A DNA stretch of 5,675 nucleotides from Halobacteriales archaeon QS_5_70_15. Its GTDB lineage: Archaea > Halobacteriota > Halobacteria > Halobacteriales > Haloarculaceae. The translations under genes and the position numbers were made by a program. The DNA lies in the NCBI GenBank assembly GCA_003022005.1, contig PXRQ01000055.1, positions 11,016 to 16,690 on the forward strand, written 5' to 3'. The notes under the pieces are model-generated. The model did not search any database. It saw only the letters and a list, made by a program, of their open reading frames with translations, and was not told where the DNA came from. Shown here in pieces: positions 1 through 5,675 of the stretch (its first letter is position 1; each line of letters starts with the position of its first letter).

Positions 1-410
1 TGTTCCCCGAGCGTGTCGGCCGAGGGGTCGATCGAACGGGCCACGACGCTCGCGGCGCTGGAGGTCGACTGTACGCGCAGCCCCTCGGTCTCCTGCAGGC
101 GCTGCTGGACGGTCAGCATCCGCAGCATCGACGGCTTCGAAAGGACGTTCCGTTCGGTCTGGATGAGCTGCGTGCTACCGGTGTCCGCGACGAACGACGG
201 TCCGAAATCGTCCTGGACGCGCTCGAACGCCACCTGGGCGGGGACGTCCTGGGTGAACCCCTGGGTGCCGGCATCGGTCGAGACGTCCGCCAGCCCGCCC
301 GCGAACAGCACCGTCAACAGCAGGAAGGCGACGACGGTCCGCCTGGGATGGTTGACGATCTGGTCGTCCGCGGCGTCGATGAACCGCTGGTAGTCGACGG
401 GACCGTCCAT
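1..410 (-). CDS. RND/MMPL-superfamily exporter, N-terminal part (cut by window edge)
   Basis: The first 136 residues of a membrane transporter can be read; the rest lies beyond the left edge. The protein starts MDGPVDYQRFIDAADD, a short cytoplasmic amphipathic segment. After the basic residues HPRR comes one hydrophobic helix (about residues 25-41, TVVAFLLLTVLFAGGLA), then a long hydrophilic extracytoplasmic stretch with GFTQDVPA and an FGPSF segment. This one-helix-then-large-ectodomain layout is typical of RND permeases, and the closest type is the archaeal HAE3/MMPL-like branch (COG1033). Such proteins use the ion gradient to export lipids, hydrophobic compounds or drugs; the substrate here is unknown. 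The ATG (410-408) immediately follows the TAG of the upstream gene with no bases between and no clear Shine-Dalgarno sequence, so translation is probably coupled. The family call rests on the N-terminus only. Confidence 0.8.
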   Translation of the reverse strand, partial: MDGPVDYQRFIDAADDQIVNHPRRTVVAFLLLTVLFAGGLADVSTDAGTQGFTQDVPAQVAFERVQDDFGPSFVADTGSTQLIQTERNVLSKPSMLRMLTVQQRLQETEGLRVQSTSSAASVVARSIDPSADTLGE

Positions 411-1393
411 CTACGGCGATCGGGAGCGGCGGACGACCGCGACTCCGGCGAGGCCGCCGACGGTGAGCACCAGCGCGAGGCCGACGCCCGCGACCCCGGC
501 CCCGGCGAACGGGCCCAGACCCAGGATCCCGCCGCCGCCCTGCCGCTCGGTTACCTCGACCGGCACCCGGTAGGTGTCCGAGAGCTTCGTGTCGCCGTCG
601 GGTTCGTCGTACTGGAAGTCGAGCGAGACGGGGTAGGTCTTCGGCGTCGCCGAGCCGGCCGCACCGATGGTGAACGTCAGCGTCTCGGTCTCGCCGGGGT
701 CGATCGTGCTCACGAAGGCCTCGTCGTCGCTCACGGAGATCGGCGAGTCGGCGAACAGCTTCGCCGAGACGTCGGTCACGGGCTCGTCGCCGTTGTTCGT
801 CACCCGCACGTCGAGGCCGGTCGAGCCGCCGGCGCTGACGCTCGCGTCGGTCTCCACCTGGAACACCTGGCGCGAGGGGGCGACCTCGTGGCGGGCGTGC
901 AGCGGGTCCGACTGGCGGGTGTCCCCGTCGGCCTCGTCGTAGCGAAGCCGGTAGGTGAACTGCCGCGGGCCGGACCGGGCCGAGCTCGAGACCTCGACCT
1001 CGTACTCGAAGCTCCCGGACGCGCCCGCCTCGAGGTCGCCGAGCGCGAACTCCCGCTCCGTCGCGACGACGTTCGACCCGGGGTCCTCGAGGACGAGGAC
1101 GGCGTTCTCGACCGCTGCCGGCCCGTCGTTCGTGACCGTCCCGGAGAGGGTGCCCTCGCTGTCGACGCGGAGGCTCGCGTCCGTCGACCCGAGCGCGAAG
1201 GACTGCTCGGCGGCCGGCCGGGCCCCGAACGTGACCGTCCGGGTCCTCGCCGTCCGTCCGTCGGTGGCGTCGTAGGTCACCGAGGCGTCGACGGCGTACG
1301 CCTGCTCCTCGGCGCCCTCGGCGAACGCCGACTCGACGGTCACCTCGCGGGTTTCGCCCGAGCCCCACTCGCCGACGAACGCCGTCACCGTCG

Positions 1394-1414
1394 GGCTCCC
1401 GCCGAACGTCAGCG
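1394..1414. repeat. 21-bp direct repeat, copy A (intact domain)
   Basis: This 21-bp segment is identical to 1660-1680, offset by 266 bases. On the minus strand both encode the strand motif LTFGGS at the same codon phase of two sister beta domains. Here the reading frame continues normally into PTVTAFVGEW. The identity most likely reflects duplicated domains. Confidence 0.85.
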
Positions 1415-1659
1415 CCGCGTTCGGCGACCGCAGCTCCAGCCGCGCGTTCCGGAGCGGCCGGTCGGCCGTGTTCTCGAGCTCGAGGGTCAGCCGCCCGGTG
1501 TCGCCGGGAGCCGCCGTCGTCTCGACGCCCGTCACCCGGACTGTCCCCTCGCGGGCCGGGGTTACGCCGGCCGAGAGCGACGCCGTCCTCGCCACGCCGT
1601 CGACGTCCTCGTAGTCGACGGTGGTGCGGAGCAGCAGCGAGCGCGGCTCGGCGTCGCCC

Positions 1660-1680
1660 GGCTCCCGCCGAACGTCAGCG
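1660..1680. repeat. 21-bp direct repeat, copy B (at deletion junction)
   Basis: This is the second copy of the 21-bp segment at 1394-1414. On the minus strand it encodes the last in-frame residues of the N-terminal piece (LTFGGS). The similarity to the sister domain ends at its lower-coordinate edge (1660), which is where the reading frame is lost. The repeat therefore marks one side of the apparent deletion. Confidence 0.8.
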
Positions 1681-2301
1681 AGGGGTTCCCCGACTGGACG
1701 GTGAGGGCGGCGTCCTCGGCGGCCGCGCTCCCCGTGTTCTCGACGGTCAGGTTCACCGTGCCGCTCCCGCTGACGACCGCGTCGGTGCTCGTCCCGACGA
1801 CCTCGAACCGGGCCTCCGGGACCACCCGCACCCGGACGAAGAACGTCTCCTCGACGGTGTCGGTGTCGCGGAACGAGTCGTCCGCGGCGATGAGTTCGGT
1901 GAACTCGTACTCGACCTCCACGGGGACCCGGTAGCTCCCCGGCTCGGCGTCCTCGTCGACGGCGACCTCGAATGCCGCCGGGACGGTCGCGCCGTCGGCC
2001 ACGACCCCGAGCGTGCGACCGGTCGTGCGGACGTCGAACGGGGCGTCCGCGGACCGGAGCCTGACGCTGACCCCCCGGGCCGACGTCACCCGCCGGACGT
2101 CGCTCGGGCTCCGGTCGCTCGACTCGACGGTCGCCGTGTTCGTCACCTGCAGCTGCAGCGTCGTCACCTCGCCCGCCGAAACGCGGTTGTCGGGCAGTTC
2201 CACGGACAGGTCGGGCTCGCCACGCGTGTCCGCTCCGGCCACCGCCGCCGGGAGTGCCACCACCGCAACCACCAGGAGCAGGACCAGCGCACGACCTGCT
2301 C

Positions 2302-2346
2302 TCACGCGCCAACCCTCCGACGCGCCGCAGGTACTGAACGATCCAT
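2302..2346 (-). CDS. possible 14-codon leader ORF overlapping the surface-protein start
   Basis: An ATG at 2346-2344 opens a short frame, MDRSVPAARRRVGA, whose TGA (2304-2302) overlaps the GTG start of the surface-protein gene as GTGA. The ATG lies 27 bases downstream of the centre of a TATA-like CTTATC (2376-2371), the spacing expected if transcription begins at this ATG. A transcript from that box would then be leaderless for this mini-ORF and would reach the real gene through the overlap. The peptide is basic (four Arg in 14 residues), unlike haloarchaeal proteins in general, so it may be a non-functional leader or chance. Confidence 0.3.
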   Translation of the reverse strand: MDRSVPAARRRVGA

Positions 2347-2370
2347 GCCCCTCCAGAGCGGTGCCGGCGT

Positions 2371-2376
2371 GATAAG
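2371..2376 (-). promoter_or_regulatory. TATA-like box for the surface protein/RND exporter locus
   Basis: The minus strand reads GCCTCTTATCACG here. CTTATC resembles the haloarchaeal TATA element and its TTATC core matches the box in front of korA. Its centre predicts a transcript start near 2346, about 41 bases before the GTG start. An alternative weaker box, GTTTACC, lies at 2385-2379. Confidence 0.5.
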
Positions 2377-2389
2377 AGGCGGTAAACTA

Positions 2390-2405
2390 CTGACAACGAT
2401 GTCAG
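2390..2405. promoter_or_regulatory. 16-base palindrome, candidate operator
   Basis: The sequence CTGACAACGATGTCAG has perfect 6-base arms (CTGACA/TGTCAG) around ACGA. It lies about 44-59 bases upstream of the predicted start for the surface protein/RND locus, outside the TATA/BRE region, in the driest AT-rich patch of the spacer. Haloarchaeal RND loci are often governed by TetR-like regulators that bind such palindromes, but no regulator gene is in the window. Binding is inferred from symmetry alone. Confidence 0.35.
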
Positions 2406-2413
2406 AGTTTATT

Positions 2414-2465
2414 GTACCGGTTGCCGCCCGGTCGGCGAGCGGAGACACGCCGGTAGTGCCGGTAC
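2414..2465. repeat. clustered CCGGT/ACCGG inverted repeats
   Basis: GTACCGG (2414-2420) is the exact inverted repeat of CCGGTAC (2459-2465). The same left arm can also pair with CCGGT at 2428-2432 (7-base loop) or at 2450-2454. GCCGGTA occurs twice in a row (2449-2455 and 2458-2464). In RNA this would allow alternative hairpins. The spot is downstream of the DICT gene and upstream of the next promoter, so it could be a transcript end or a binding region. No T-tract follows on the minus strand. Confidence 0.3.
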
Positions 2466-2493
2466 GTCGGGGAGGAGGGATGGGAGCGGTAGC

Positions 2494-2510
2494 CCGACGG
2501 GACTCGTCGG
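2494..2510 (-). terminator. small GC hairpin after the DICT gene, possible 3' end
   Basis: A perfect 6-bp stem (CCGACG/CGTCGG) with a 5-base loop begins 9 bases after the DICT gene stop. On the minus strand it is followed by a pyrimidine-rich run (CTACCGCTCCCATCCCTCC), not a true T-tract. Archaeal termination relies mainly on T-runs, so this is a weak terminator candidate or a 3' stabilising hairpin. Confidence 0.3.
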
Positions 2511-2519
2511 CCCGAGGGC

Positions 2520-3260
2520 TCAGCGCGACTCGATCAGGCCGTAGGACCGCTCGAGGTAGTCGATGATCCAGTCGACGGTGTCCGGGTCGTACGTCCAGAA
2601 CCCGTAGAAGCTCCGGGGATCGCGCTCCTCGGCCAGCAGCGCACACTTGTCGACGTCCACCCCGCCGCCGTCGTAGGCGACGAACCACGACTCCTCGATC
2701 TCGGCCGTCCGCTCAACGTGGATGGTGAGGTCGGTGTCGTGGTCGGGCACCGTGTCCCCGTCGGGGTAGGCGTAGGCGTGGACGTCGAGGCGGTCCTTCG
2801 AGGCGAGGCGCTCGTAGACGTCCATCTGGTCCTCGAAGATGGAGAGGTACTGGAAGCCAGCGTGGAGCGATCCCTTCCCGAGCCGCCAGGCGCGGTCCTC
2901 GATCTCCCGGGAGGCGGCGACCATCTGTCGGGTGTCGTAGGACGTGAACATCGTCTCTTCGAGGTGGTCGAGGATCGGCCGGTAGGAGGCGTCGCCGAAC
3001 CCCGGCTCCGTGGGGTCGCCCCCGCCGAGGACGTCCTCGAGGTCCGCCGCCGTGACGAACGACTCCTCGCCGGACTCGTCGGTCGTCGACAGCACCACGA
3101 ACTCCTGCGGGCGCCCCGACTCCGTCCGCTCGGCCCTCACCGTCAGGTTCCGGTCGTGGAACCGGTCCCGGACGGCCTCGACGGCCGTCGGCTCGGCGTT
3201 GAAGACCGCGAGGGTCTTCTCGTGGCTCTCCACGCCGGTTATCAGTTCGGTGAGGCTCAT
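2520..3260 (-). CDS. DICT sensory domain protein
   Basis: This gene encodes a complete 246-residue soluble protein with no signal peptide or membrane helix and an acidic composition. It resembles stand-alone haloarchaeal DICT-domain proteins, a sensory fold first noted beside diguanylate cyclases and two-component proteins. Visible landmarks are SHEKTLAVFN (12-21), the strand FVVLSTTDESGEESFVTAADLEDVLGG (54-80), the helix SLHAGFQYLSIFEDQMDVYERLA (131-153), the strand LDVHAYAYPDG (158-168), WFVAYDGGG (192-200) and the aromatic C-terminal FYGFWTYDPDTVDWIIDYL (218-236). No catalytic motif, kinase or DNA-binding segment is evident, and there is only one Cys (206). The ATG (3260-3258) lacks a Shine-Dalgarno sequence and lies about 33 bases from a TATA box, so the mRNA is probably leaderless or nearly so. 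It is divergent from korA; its ligand and output partner are unknown. The family is recognised from memory of sequence pattern, not by a search. Confidence 0.75.
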   Translation of the reverse strand: MSLTELITGVESHEKTLAVFNAEPTAVEAVRDRFHDRNLTVRAERTESGRPQEFVVLSTTDESGEESFVTAADLEDVLGGGDPTEPGFGDASYRPILDHLEETMFTSYDTRQMVAASREIEDRAWRLGKGSLHAGFQYLSIFEDQMDVYERLASKDRLDVHAYAYPDGDTVPDHDTDLTIHVERTAEIEESWFVAYDGGGVDVDKCALLAEERDPRSFYGFWTYDPDTVDWIIDYLERSYGLIESR

Positions 3261-3288
3261 CCGTCCCGCTTGGATCCAGGATTGGCTC

Positions 3289-3297
3289 GGTTATAGG
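3289..3297 (-). promoter_or_regulatory. TATA box of the DICT gene
   Basis: The minus strand reads CCTATAACC. The TATAA core is centred 33 bases upstream of the ATG, which predicts a start near 3266 and a leader of only a few bases. This fits the absence of a ribosome binding site before that gene. Confidence 0.55.
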
Positions 3298-3453
3298 TCC
3301 TGCGGCGGTGCTCACCGGAGGAAATCCGGCGAATGCCCCCCGGCCCTCGACCGACCGTGCTCGAGTTCGGCGCGACGGCGAGTGCGACCAATAAACCGTT
3401 TGGGTCCCGCCCGCGTGTAGCACGTCCGCCACGGGGAACCATAGCGGGACTGT

Positions 3454-3464
3454 CATTATTAATG
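3454..3464. promoter_or_regulatory. AT-rich palindrome in the divergent spacer
   Basis: CATTATTAATG is a perfect 11-base palindrome (5-base arms around a central T). It stands out in a GC-rich region and sits about 22 bases upstream of the korA TATA box. It could be a regulator site for korAB. Its minus-strand reading TTAATAAT could instead be a TATA element for transcription toward the DICT gene. Confidence 0.3.
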
Positions 3465-3486
3465 TGTGGCATAGAGTAGCAAACGC

Positions 3487-3492
3487 TTTATC
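3487..3492 (+). promoter_or_regulatory. TATA box of korAB
   Basis: TTTATC in the context CAAACGCTTTATCCGG matches the haloarchaeal TATA element. Its centre predicts transcription starting near 3514-3518, giving a leader of roughly 25-29 bases that contains the GGTGAT ribosome binding site of korA. Confidence 0.6.
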
Positions 3493-3531
3493 CGGTCGCA
3501 CCCGAACTATCGAAGTATGCGGCAACCCCCT

Positions 3532-3537
3532 GGTGAT
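3532..3537 (+). promoter_or_regulatory. ribosome binding site of korA
   Basis: GGTGAT is complementary to the conserved 3' end of archaeal 16S rRNA (core ATCACC). It ends 5 bases before the ATG at 3543, which fixes this start; a second copy of the same motif precedes korB. Confidence 0.6.
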
Positions 3538-3542
3538 ACACC

Positions 3543-5438
3543 ATGACCGAAGAACTCGTCTGGCGGATCGCCGGCGGGTCCGGCGACGGCATCGATTCGA
3601 CGAGCCAGAACTTCGCCAAGGCGCTGATGCGGTCGGGGCTGCACGTGTTCACGCACCGCCACTACCCCTCGCGGATCCGTGGCGGCCACACGTACGTCGA
3701 GGTGCGGGCGGCGCCCCATCCGGTACGTTCCCGGGGCGACGGCTACAACGTCCTCCTCGCGCTGGGTGACTCGTTCGCCCGGAACGAGCAGGAGGGTGCC
3801 GTCTACGGCAACGAGCAGGTGAAACCGCTCTCGGAGAACCTCGACGAGCTCCGCGAGGGTGGCGTCATCGTCTACGACGAGGGGTTGCTCGACACCGCCG
3901 ACGTCCCGGAGTTCGAGGCGCGCGTCGAGGCCAACGACTGGAACGTCTACCCGGTCGACCTGCGCGGGATGGCCCGCGAGAAGGGCCGCGAGGTGATGCG
4001 CAACACCGCCGGGGTAGGCGTCACCTGCGCGCTGCTCGAGTACGACCTCGAGAACGTGGAGCAGCTGATGCGCGAGCGGATGAGCGGGGACGTCCTCGAG
4101 ACGAACCTCGGGATCCTCGAGGAGGCCCACGACGCCGCCGCCGAGTACGACTTCACCCACGACGTCCGGATGCCCGAGGGCGAGCACGACGAGGACCAGG
4201 TGCTCGTCAGCGGCTCGAACGGCATCGCGTTCGGCGCCATCGACGAGGGCTGCCGGTTCATCGCCGGCTACCCGATGACCCCCTGGACGGAGGTGTTCAC
4301 GCTGATGAGCCAGTACCTCCCCGACCTCGGGGGCATCTCCGAGCAGGTCGAGGACGAGATCGCCGCGGCCTCGCTCGCGCTCGGGGCCTCCCACGCCGGC
4401 GTGAAGGCGATGTCGGGCTCCTCGGGCGGCGGGTTCGCGCTGATGAGCGAACCCCTCGGCCTCGCGGAGATGACAGAGACGCCCGTGGTGCTCCTGGAGG
4501 CGATGCGGGCCGGGCCCTCGACCGGGATGCCCACGAAACCCGAGCAGGCCGACCTGGAGCACGTCCTCTACACCAGCCAGGGCGACTCCAACCGGGTAGT
4601 CTTCGCGCCGAGCAACGCCGTCGAAGCGTACGAGCAGACCCGCGACGCGTTCCGGCTCGCCTACGAGTACCACCTGCCGGCCATCGTCGTCTACGACCAG
4701 AAGCTCTCGGGCGAACTGGTGAACGTCCCCGAGTCGACGTTCGACCGCGAGCCGAACCCCGACCCGGGCAACACGCTCACCGAGGACGAGGTCGCCGAGG
4801 CGGCCCACCACCACTCCGGGAAGTTCGAGCGCTACCTGCACGACACCGAGAAGGGCTCCTCGCCACGGTCGATCCCCGGGCAGACCGGCGGGCGCTACCT
4901 CGCCTCGGGCAACGAGCACTGGCCCACCGGGCACATCTCCGAGGACCCGGACAACCGGGTCGCACAGATGCACCGTCGGATGTCGAAGCTCGCGAACATC
5001 CGGGAGGAGCTCGACGAGCGGAGCAAGGACGAATCGAACCAGTCCTACCGCGGCCCCGAGGACGCCGAGTACGGCATCGTGACCTGGGGGAGCCAGCGGG
5101 GCACCGTCGAGGAGGCCGTCGACCGGCTGAACGACGCCGGCCACTCGGTCAAGTCGCTCTCGGTGTCGGACCTGCTGCCGTTCCCCGAGGCCGAGGTGAT
5201 AGAGTTCCTCGAGTCGGTCGACTCCTGCCTGGTGGTGGAGATGAACGCGTCGGCGCAGTTCAAGCGCCACGTCCAGGGCAGCCTCGGCCGGTTCGGTCCG
5301 AAGATGTCCAGCCTGCTCAAGTACAACGGCAACCCCTTCGAACCGCGCGAGATCGTCGAGGGGTTCGAGACGAACATCAACGGGGAGTCCGACGTGTCCA
5401 ACGACACGACCACGTACGTCCCCGCTGCAGGTGATTAG
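3543..5438 (+). CDS. korA: 2-oxoacid:ferredoxin oxidoreductase, fused gamma-alpha subunit (likely 2-oxoglutarate)
   Basis: The protein is complete at 631 residues. It is the large subunit of a thiamine-diphosphate, iron-sulfur enzyme that oxidatively decarboxylates a 2-oxoacid to its acyl-CoA and reduces ferredoxin in the cytoplasm. The gamma domain comes first, with GGSGDGI (11-17) and HRHYPSRIRGGHTY (38-51). The alpha (pyrimidine-binding) domain begins near residue 217 with GYPMTPW (242-248), EQVEDEIAAA (267-276, containing the conserved acidic residues that act on thiamine), GSSGGGFALMSE and GPSTGMPTKPEQADL (324-338). A transketolase-C-like domain follows from about 510 (YGIVTWGSQRGTVEEAV) to FEPREIVEGF. 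The fusion and length are usual for haloarchaea. korB follows after 3 bases. The pyruvate enzyme PorA is a close relative; the choice of 2-oxoglutarate rests on the KorB-like start of the next gene and is less certain than the enzyme class. Confidence 0.9.
   Translation: MTEELVWRIAGGSGDGIDSTSQNFAKALMRSGLHVFTHRHYPSRIRGGHTYVEVRAAPHPVRSRGDGYNVLLALGDSFARNEQEGAVYGNEQVKPLSENLDELREGGVIVYDEGLLDTADVPEFEARVEANDWNVYPVDLRGMAREKGREVMRNTAGVGVTCALLEYDLENVEQLMRERMSGDVLETNLGILEEAHDAAAEYDFTHDVRMPEGEHDEDQVLVSGSNGIAFGAIDEGCRFIAGYPMTPWTEVFTLMSQYLPDLGGISEQVEDEIAAASLALGASHAGVKAMSGSSGGGFALMSEPLGLAEMTETPVVLLEAMRAGPSTGMPTKPEQADLEHVLYTSQGDSNRVVFAPSNAVEAYEQTRDAFRLAYEYHLPAIVVYDQKLSGELVNVPESTFDREPNPDPGNTLTEDEVAEAAHHHSGKFERYLHDTEKGSSPRSIPGQTGGRYLASGNEHWPTGHISEDPDNRVAQMHRRMSKLANIREELDERSKDESNQSYRGPEDAEYGIVTWGSQRGTVEEAVDRLNDAGHSVKSLSVSDLLPFPEAEVIEFLESVDSCLVVEMNASAQFKRHVQGSLGRFGPKMSSLLKYNGNPFEPREIVEGFETNINGESDVSNDTTTYVPAAGD
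5429..5435 (+). promoter_or_regulatory. ribosome binding site of korB within the korA end
   Basis: AGGTGAT, complementary to the 16S 3' end, covers the last korA codons and ends 6 bases before the korB ATG (5442). It supports that start and lets korB be translated independently of korA while remaining in the same transcript. Confidence 0.6.
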
Positions 5439-5441
5439 ATC

Positions 5442-5675
5442 ATGAGCGCATTCAGTGCCATCGGCGAACGGGAGGGACAGGACGTAGACCAGAACGAGTT
5501 CACGCCCGGAATCGAGCCCCAGGCGACGTGGTGCCCGGGCTGTGGGGACTTCGGCGTCCTCAAGGCCCTGAAGGGGGCGATGGCCGAACTCGGCCGGAGC
5601 CCCGACGAGGTGCTCCTCGTCACCGGCATCGGCTGCTCGGGCAAGCTCTCGAGCTACTTCGAGAGCTACGGGTTC
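5442..5675 (+). CDS. korB: 2-oxoacid:ferredoxin oxidoreductase beta subunit, N-terminal part (cut by window edge)
   Basis: The 78 residues in view start MSAFSAIGEREGQDVDQNEF and continue beyond the right edge. TWCPGCGDFG gives C31 and C34, and TGIGCSGK gives C65; in this family these cysteines, with one further downstream, bind the [4Fe-4S] cluster next to thiamine diphosphate. The pyrophosphate/magnesium-binding GDG motif would be beyond the window. The subunit pairs with the adjacent KorA to form the complete enzyme; no separate ferredoxin-like delta subunit is needed in haloarchaea. The start is supported by AGGTGAT 6 bases upstream and the 3-base gap after the korA TAG. The N-terminus (EFTPGIEP before the first Cys pair) looks like KorB rather than PorB, judged from memory. 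Confidence 0.88.
   Translation, partial: MSAFSAIGEREGQDVDQNEFTPGIEPQATWCPGCGDFGVLKALKGAMAELGRSPDEVLLVTGIGCSGKLSSYFESYGF

Larger units (their letters stand above)
411..2305 (-). pseudogene. COG1361-type surface protein with repeated beta domains, frameshifted by an internal deletion
   Basis: The product is a secreted, membrane-anchored protein in two frames. The first 215 residues are read from a GTG at 2305-2303, preceded by GGAGGG (2318-2313). They comprise a signal peptide (MRAGRALVLLLVVAVVALPAA, likely cleavage after AVAGA), a first beta domain (about 32-135) and half of a second (167-215, ending LTFGGS). This frame then runs into 32 Arg-rich, out-of-character residues and stops at 1562. 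The other frame resumes at about 1658 (GDAEPRSLLL) and encodes about 415 residues: the rest of domain 2, three more NTG/NNG-type beta domains, a GGGG linker, one transmembrane helix (GVGLALVLTVGGLAGVAVV) and a basic RRSRSP tail. Compared with the sister domain, about 24 residues are missing at the junction. COG1361 proteins commonly sit beside RND exporters in haloarchaea and may act as their external partner (inference). The C-terminal frame contains no Met and no Cys, so clean reinitiation at an ATG is impossible. Confidence 0.8.

Noticed and set aside
1562..1660. The 32-residue tail after the frameshift as a genuine C-terminus of a shorter secreted protein
   Set aside because: It is Arg-, Ser- and Cys-rich, unlike the acidic Cys-free rest, while the other frame here continues the beta-domain pattern exactly.
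1645..1670. Programmed ribosomal frameshifting at the junction
   Set aside because: There is no slippery run, and a whole beta strand is missing from the domain, which a simple frameshift site would not explain.
348..1934. A 528-codon plus-strand open frame opposite the surface-protein gene
   Set aside because: Arg-rich, low-complexity antisense product. The minus strand carries the signal peptide, repeated domains and anchor helix.
2345..2566. A 73-codon plus-strand ORF in the spacer, running into the end of the DICT gene
   Set aside because: Basic, low-complexity product, no ribosome binding site or promoter, and it overlaps the real DICT gene antisense.
3257..3472. A 71-codon minus-strand ORF whose stop overlaps the DICT start as ATGA
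   Set aside because: The overlap is suggestive, but the product is Arg/Gly/Pro/Ser-rich with few acidic residues, and the TATA box of the DICT gene lies inside it, so it is more likely untranslated spacer.
2306..3542. tRNA, other RNA gene, CRISPR array or insertion-sequence ends in the spacers
   Set aside because: I looked for cloverleaf arms, regularly spaced repeats and terminal inverted repeats with target duplications, and saw none.
3507..5270. A 587-codon open frame on the strand opposite korA
   Set aside because: It mirrors korA codons; GC-rich third positions remove stops from antisense frames. The product is rich in Arg, Val, Leu, His and Gly with no recognisable domain, while korA is unmistakable.

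Overview
The window looks like chromosomal DNA of a halophilic archaeon (class Halobacteria). It is GC-rich, with third codon positions almost all G or C. The proteins are strongly acidic, full of Asp and Glu and poor in Lys and Cys. Promoters have archaeal TATA boxes, and the kor genes carry GGTGAT ribosome binding sites that match the archaeal 16S 3' end. The protein types (a gamma-alpha fused KorA with KorB, a DICT-domain protein, and a COG1361 surface protein next to an RND exporter) all fit haloarchaea. I cannot name a genus from sequence alone.

The left part (1-2305, minus strand) is a two-gene export locus. A secreted, membrane-anchored protein made of repeated beta-sandwich domains (COG1361 'S-layer' type) is followed directly by the start of an RND/MMPL-superfamily exporter, which runs off the left edge. 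The TAG of the first gene abuts the ATG of the second. The surface-protein gene is broken: near 1651-1663 the reading frame shifts and about 73 bases of one domain are missing compared with its sister domain, so it is called a pseudogene or disrupted gene here.

The spacer at 2306-2519 holds the likely promoter of that locus. It contains a TATA-like box, a 14-codon leader ORF whose stop overlaps the GTG start, a 16-base palindrome upstream, and several CCGGT/ACCGG inverted repeats. A small hairpin lies just after the next gene. The gene at 2520-3260 (minus strand) encodes a 246-residue DICT-domain sensory protein of unknown ligand.

A divergent spacer (3261-3542) separates it from korA-korB on the plus strand. 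These encode the 2-oxoacid (most likely 2-oxoglutarate):ferredoxin oxidoreductase that replaces the 2-oxoglutarate dehydrogenase step of the citric acid cycle in haloarchaea. korA is complete; korB is cut by the right edge after 78 codons. The central-metabolism operon and the export locus show no evident functional link. The DICT protein sits between them, and its role is open.
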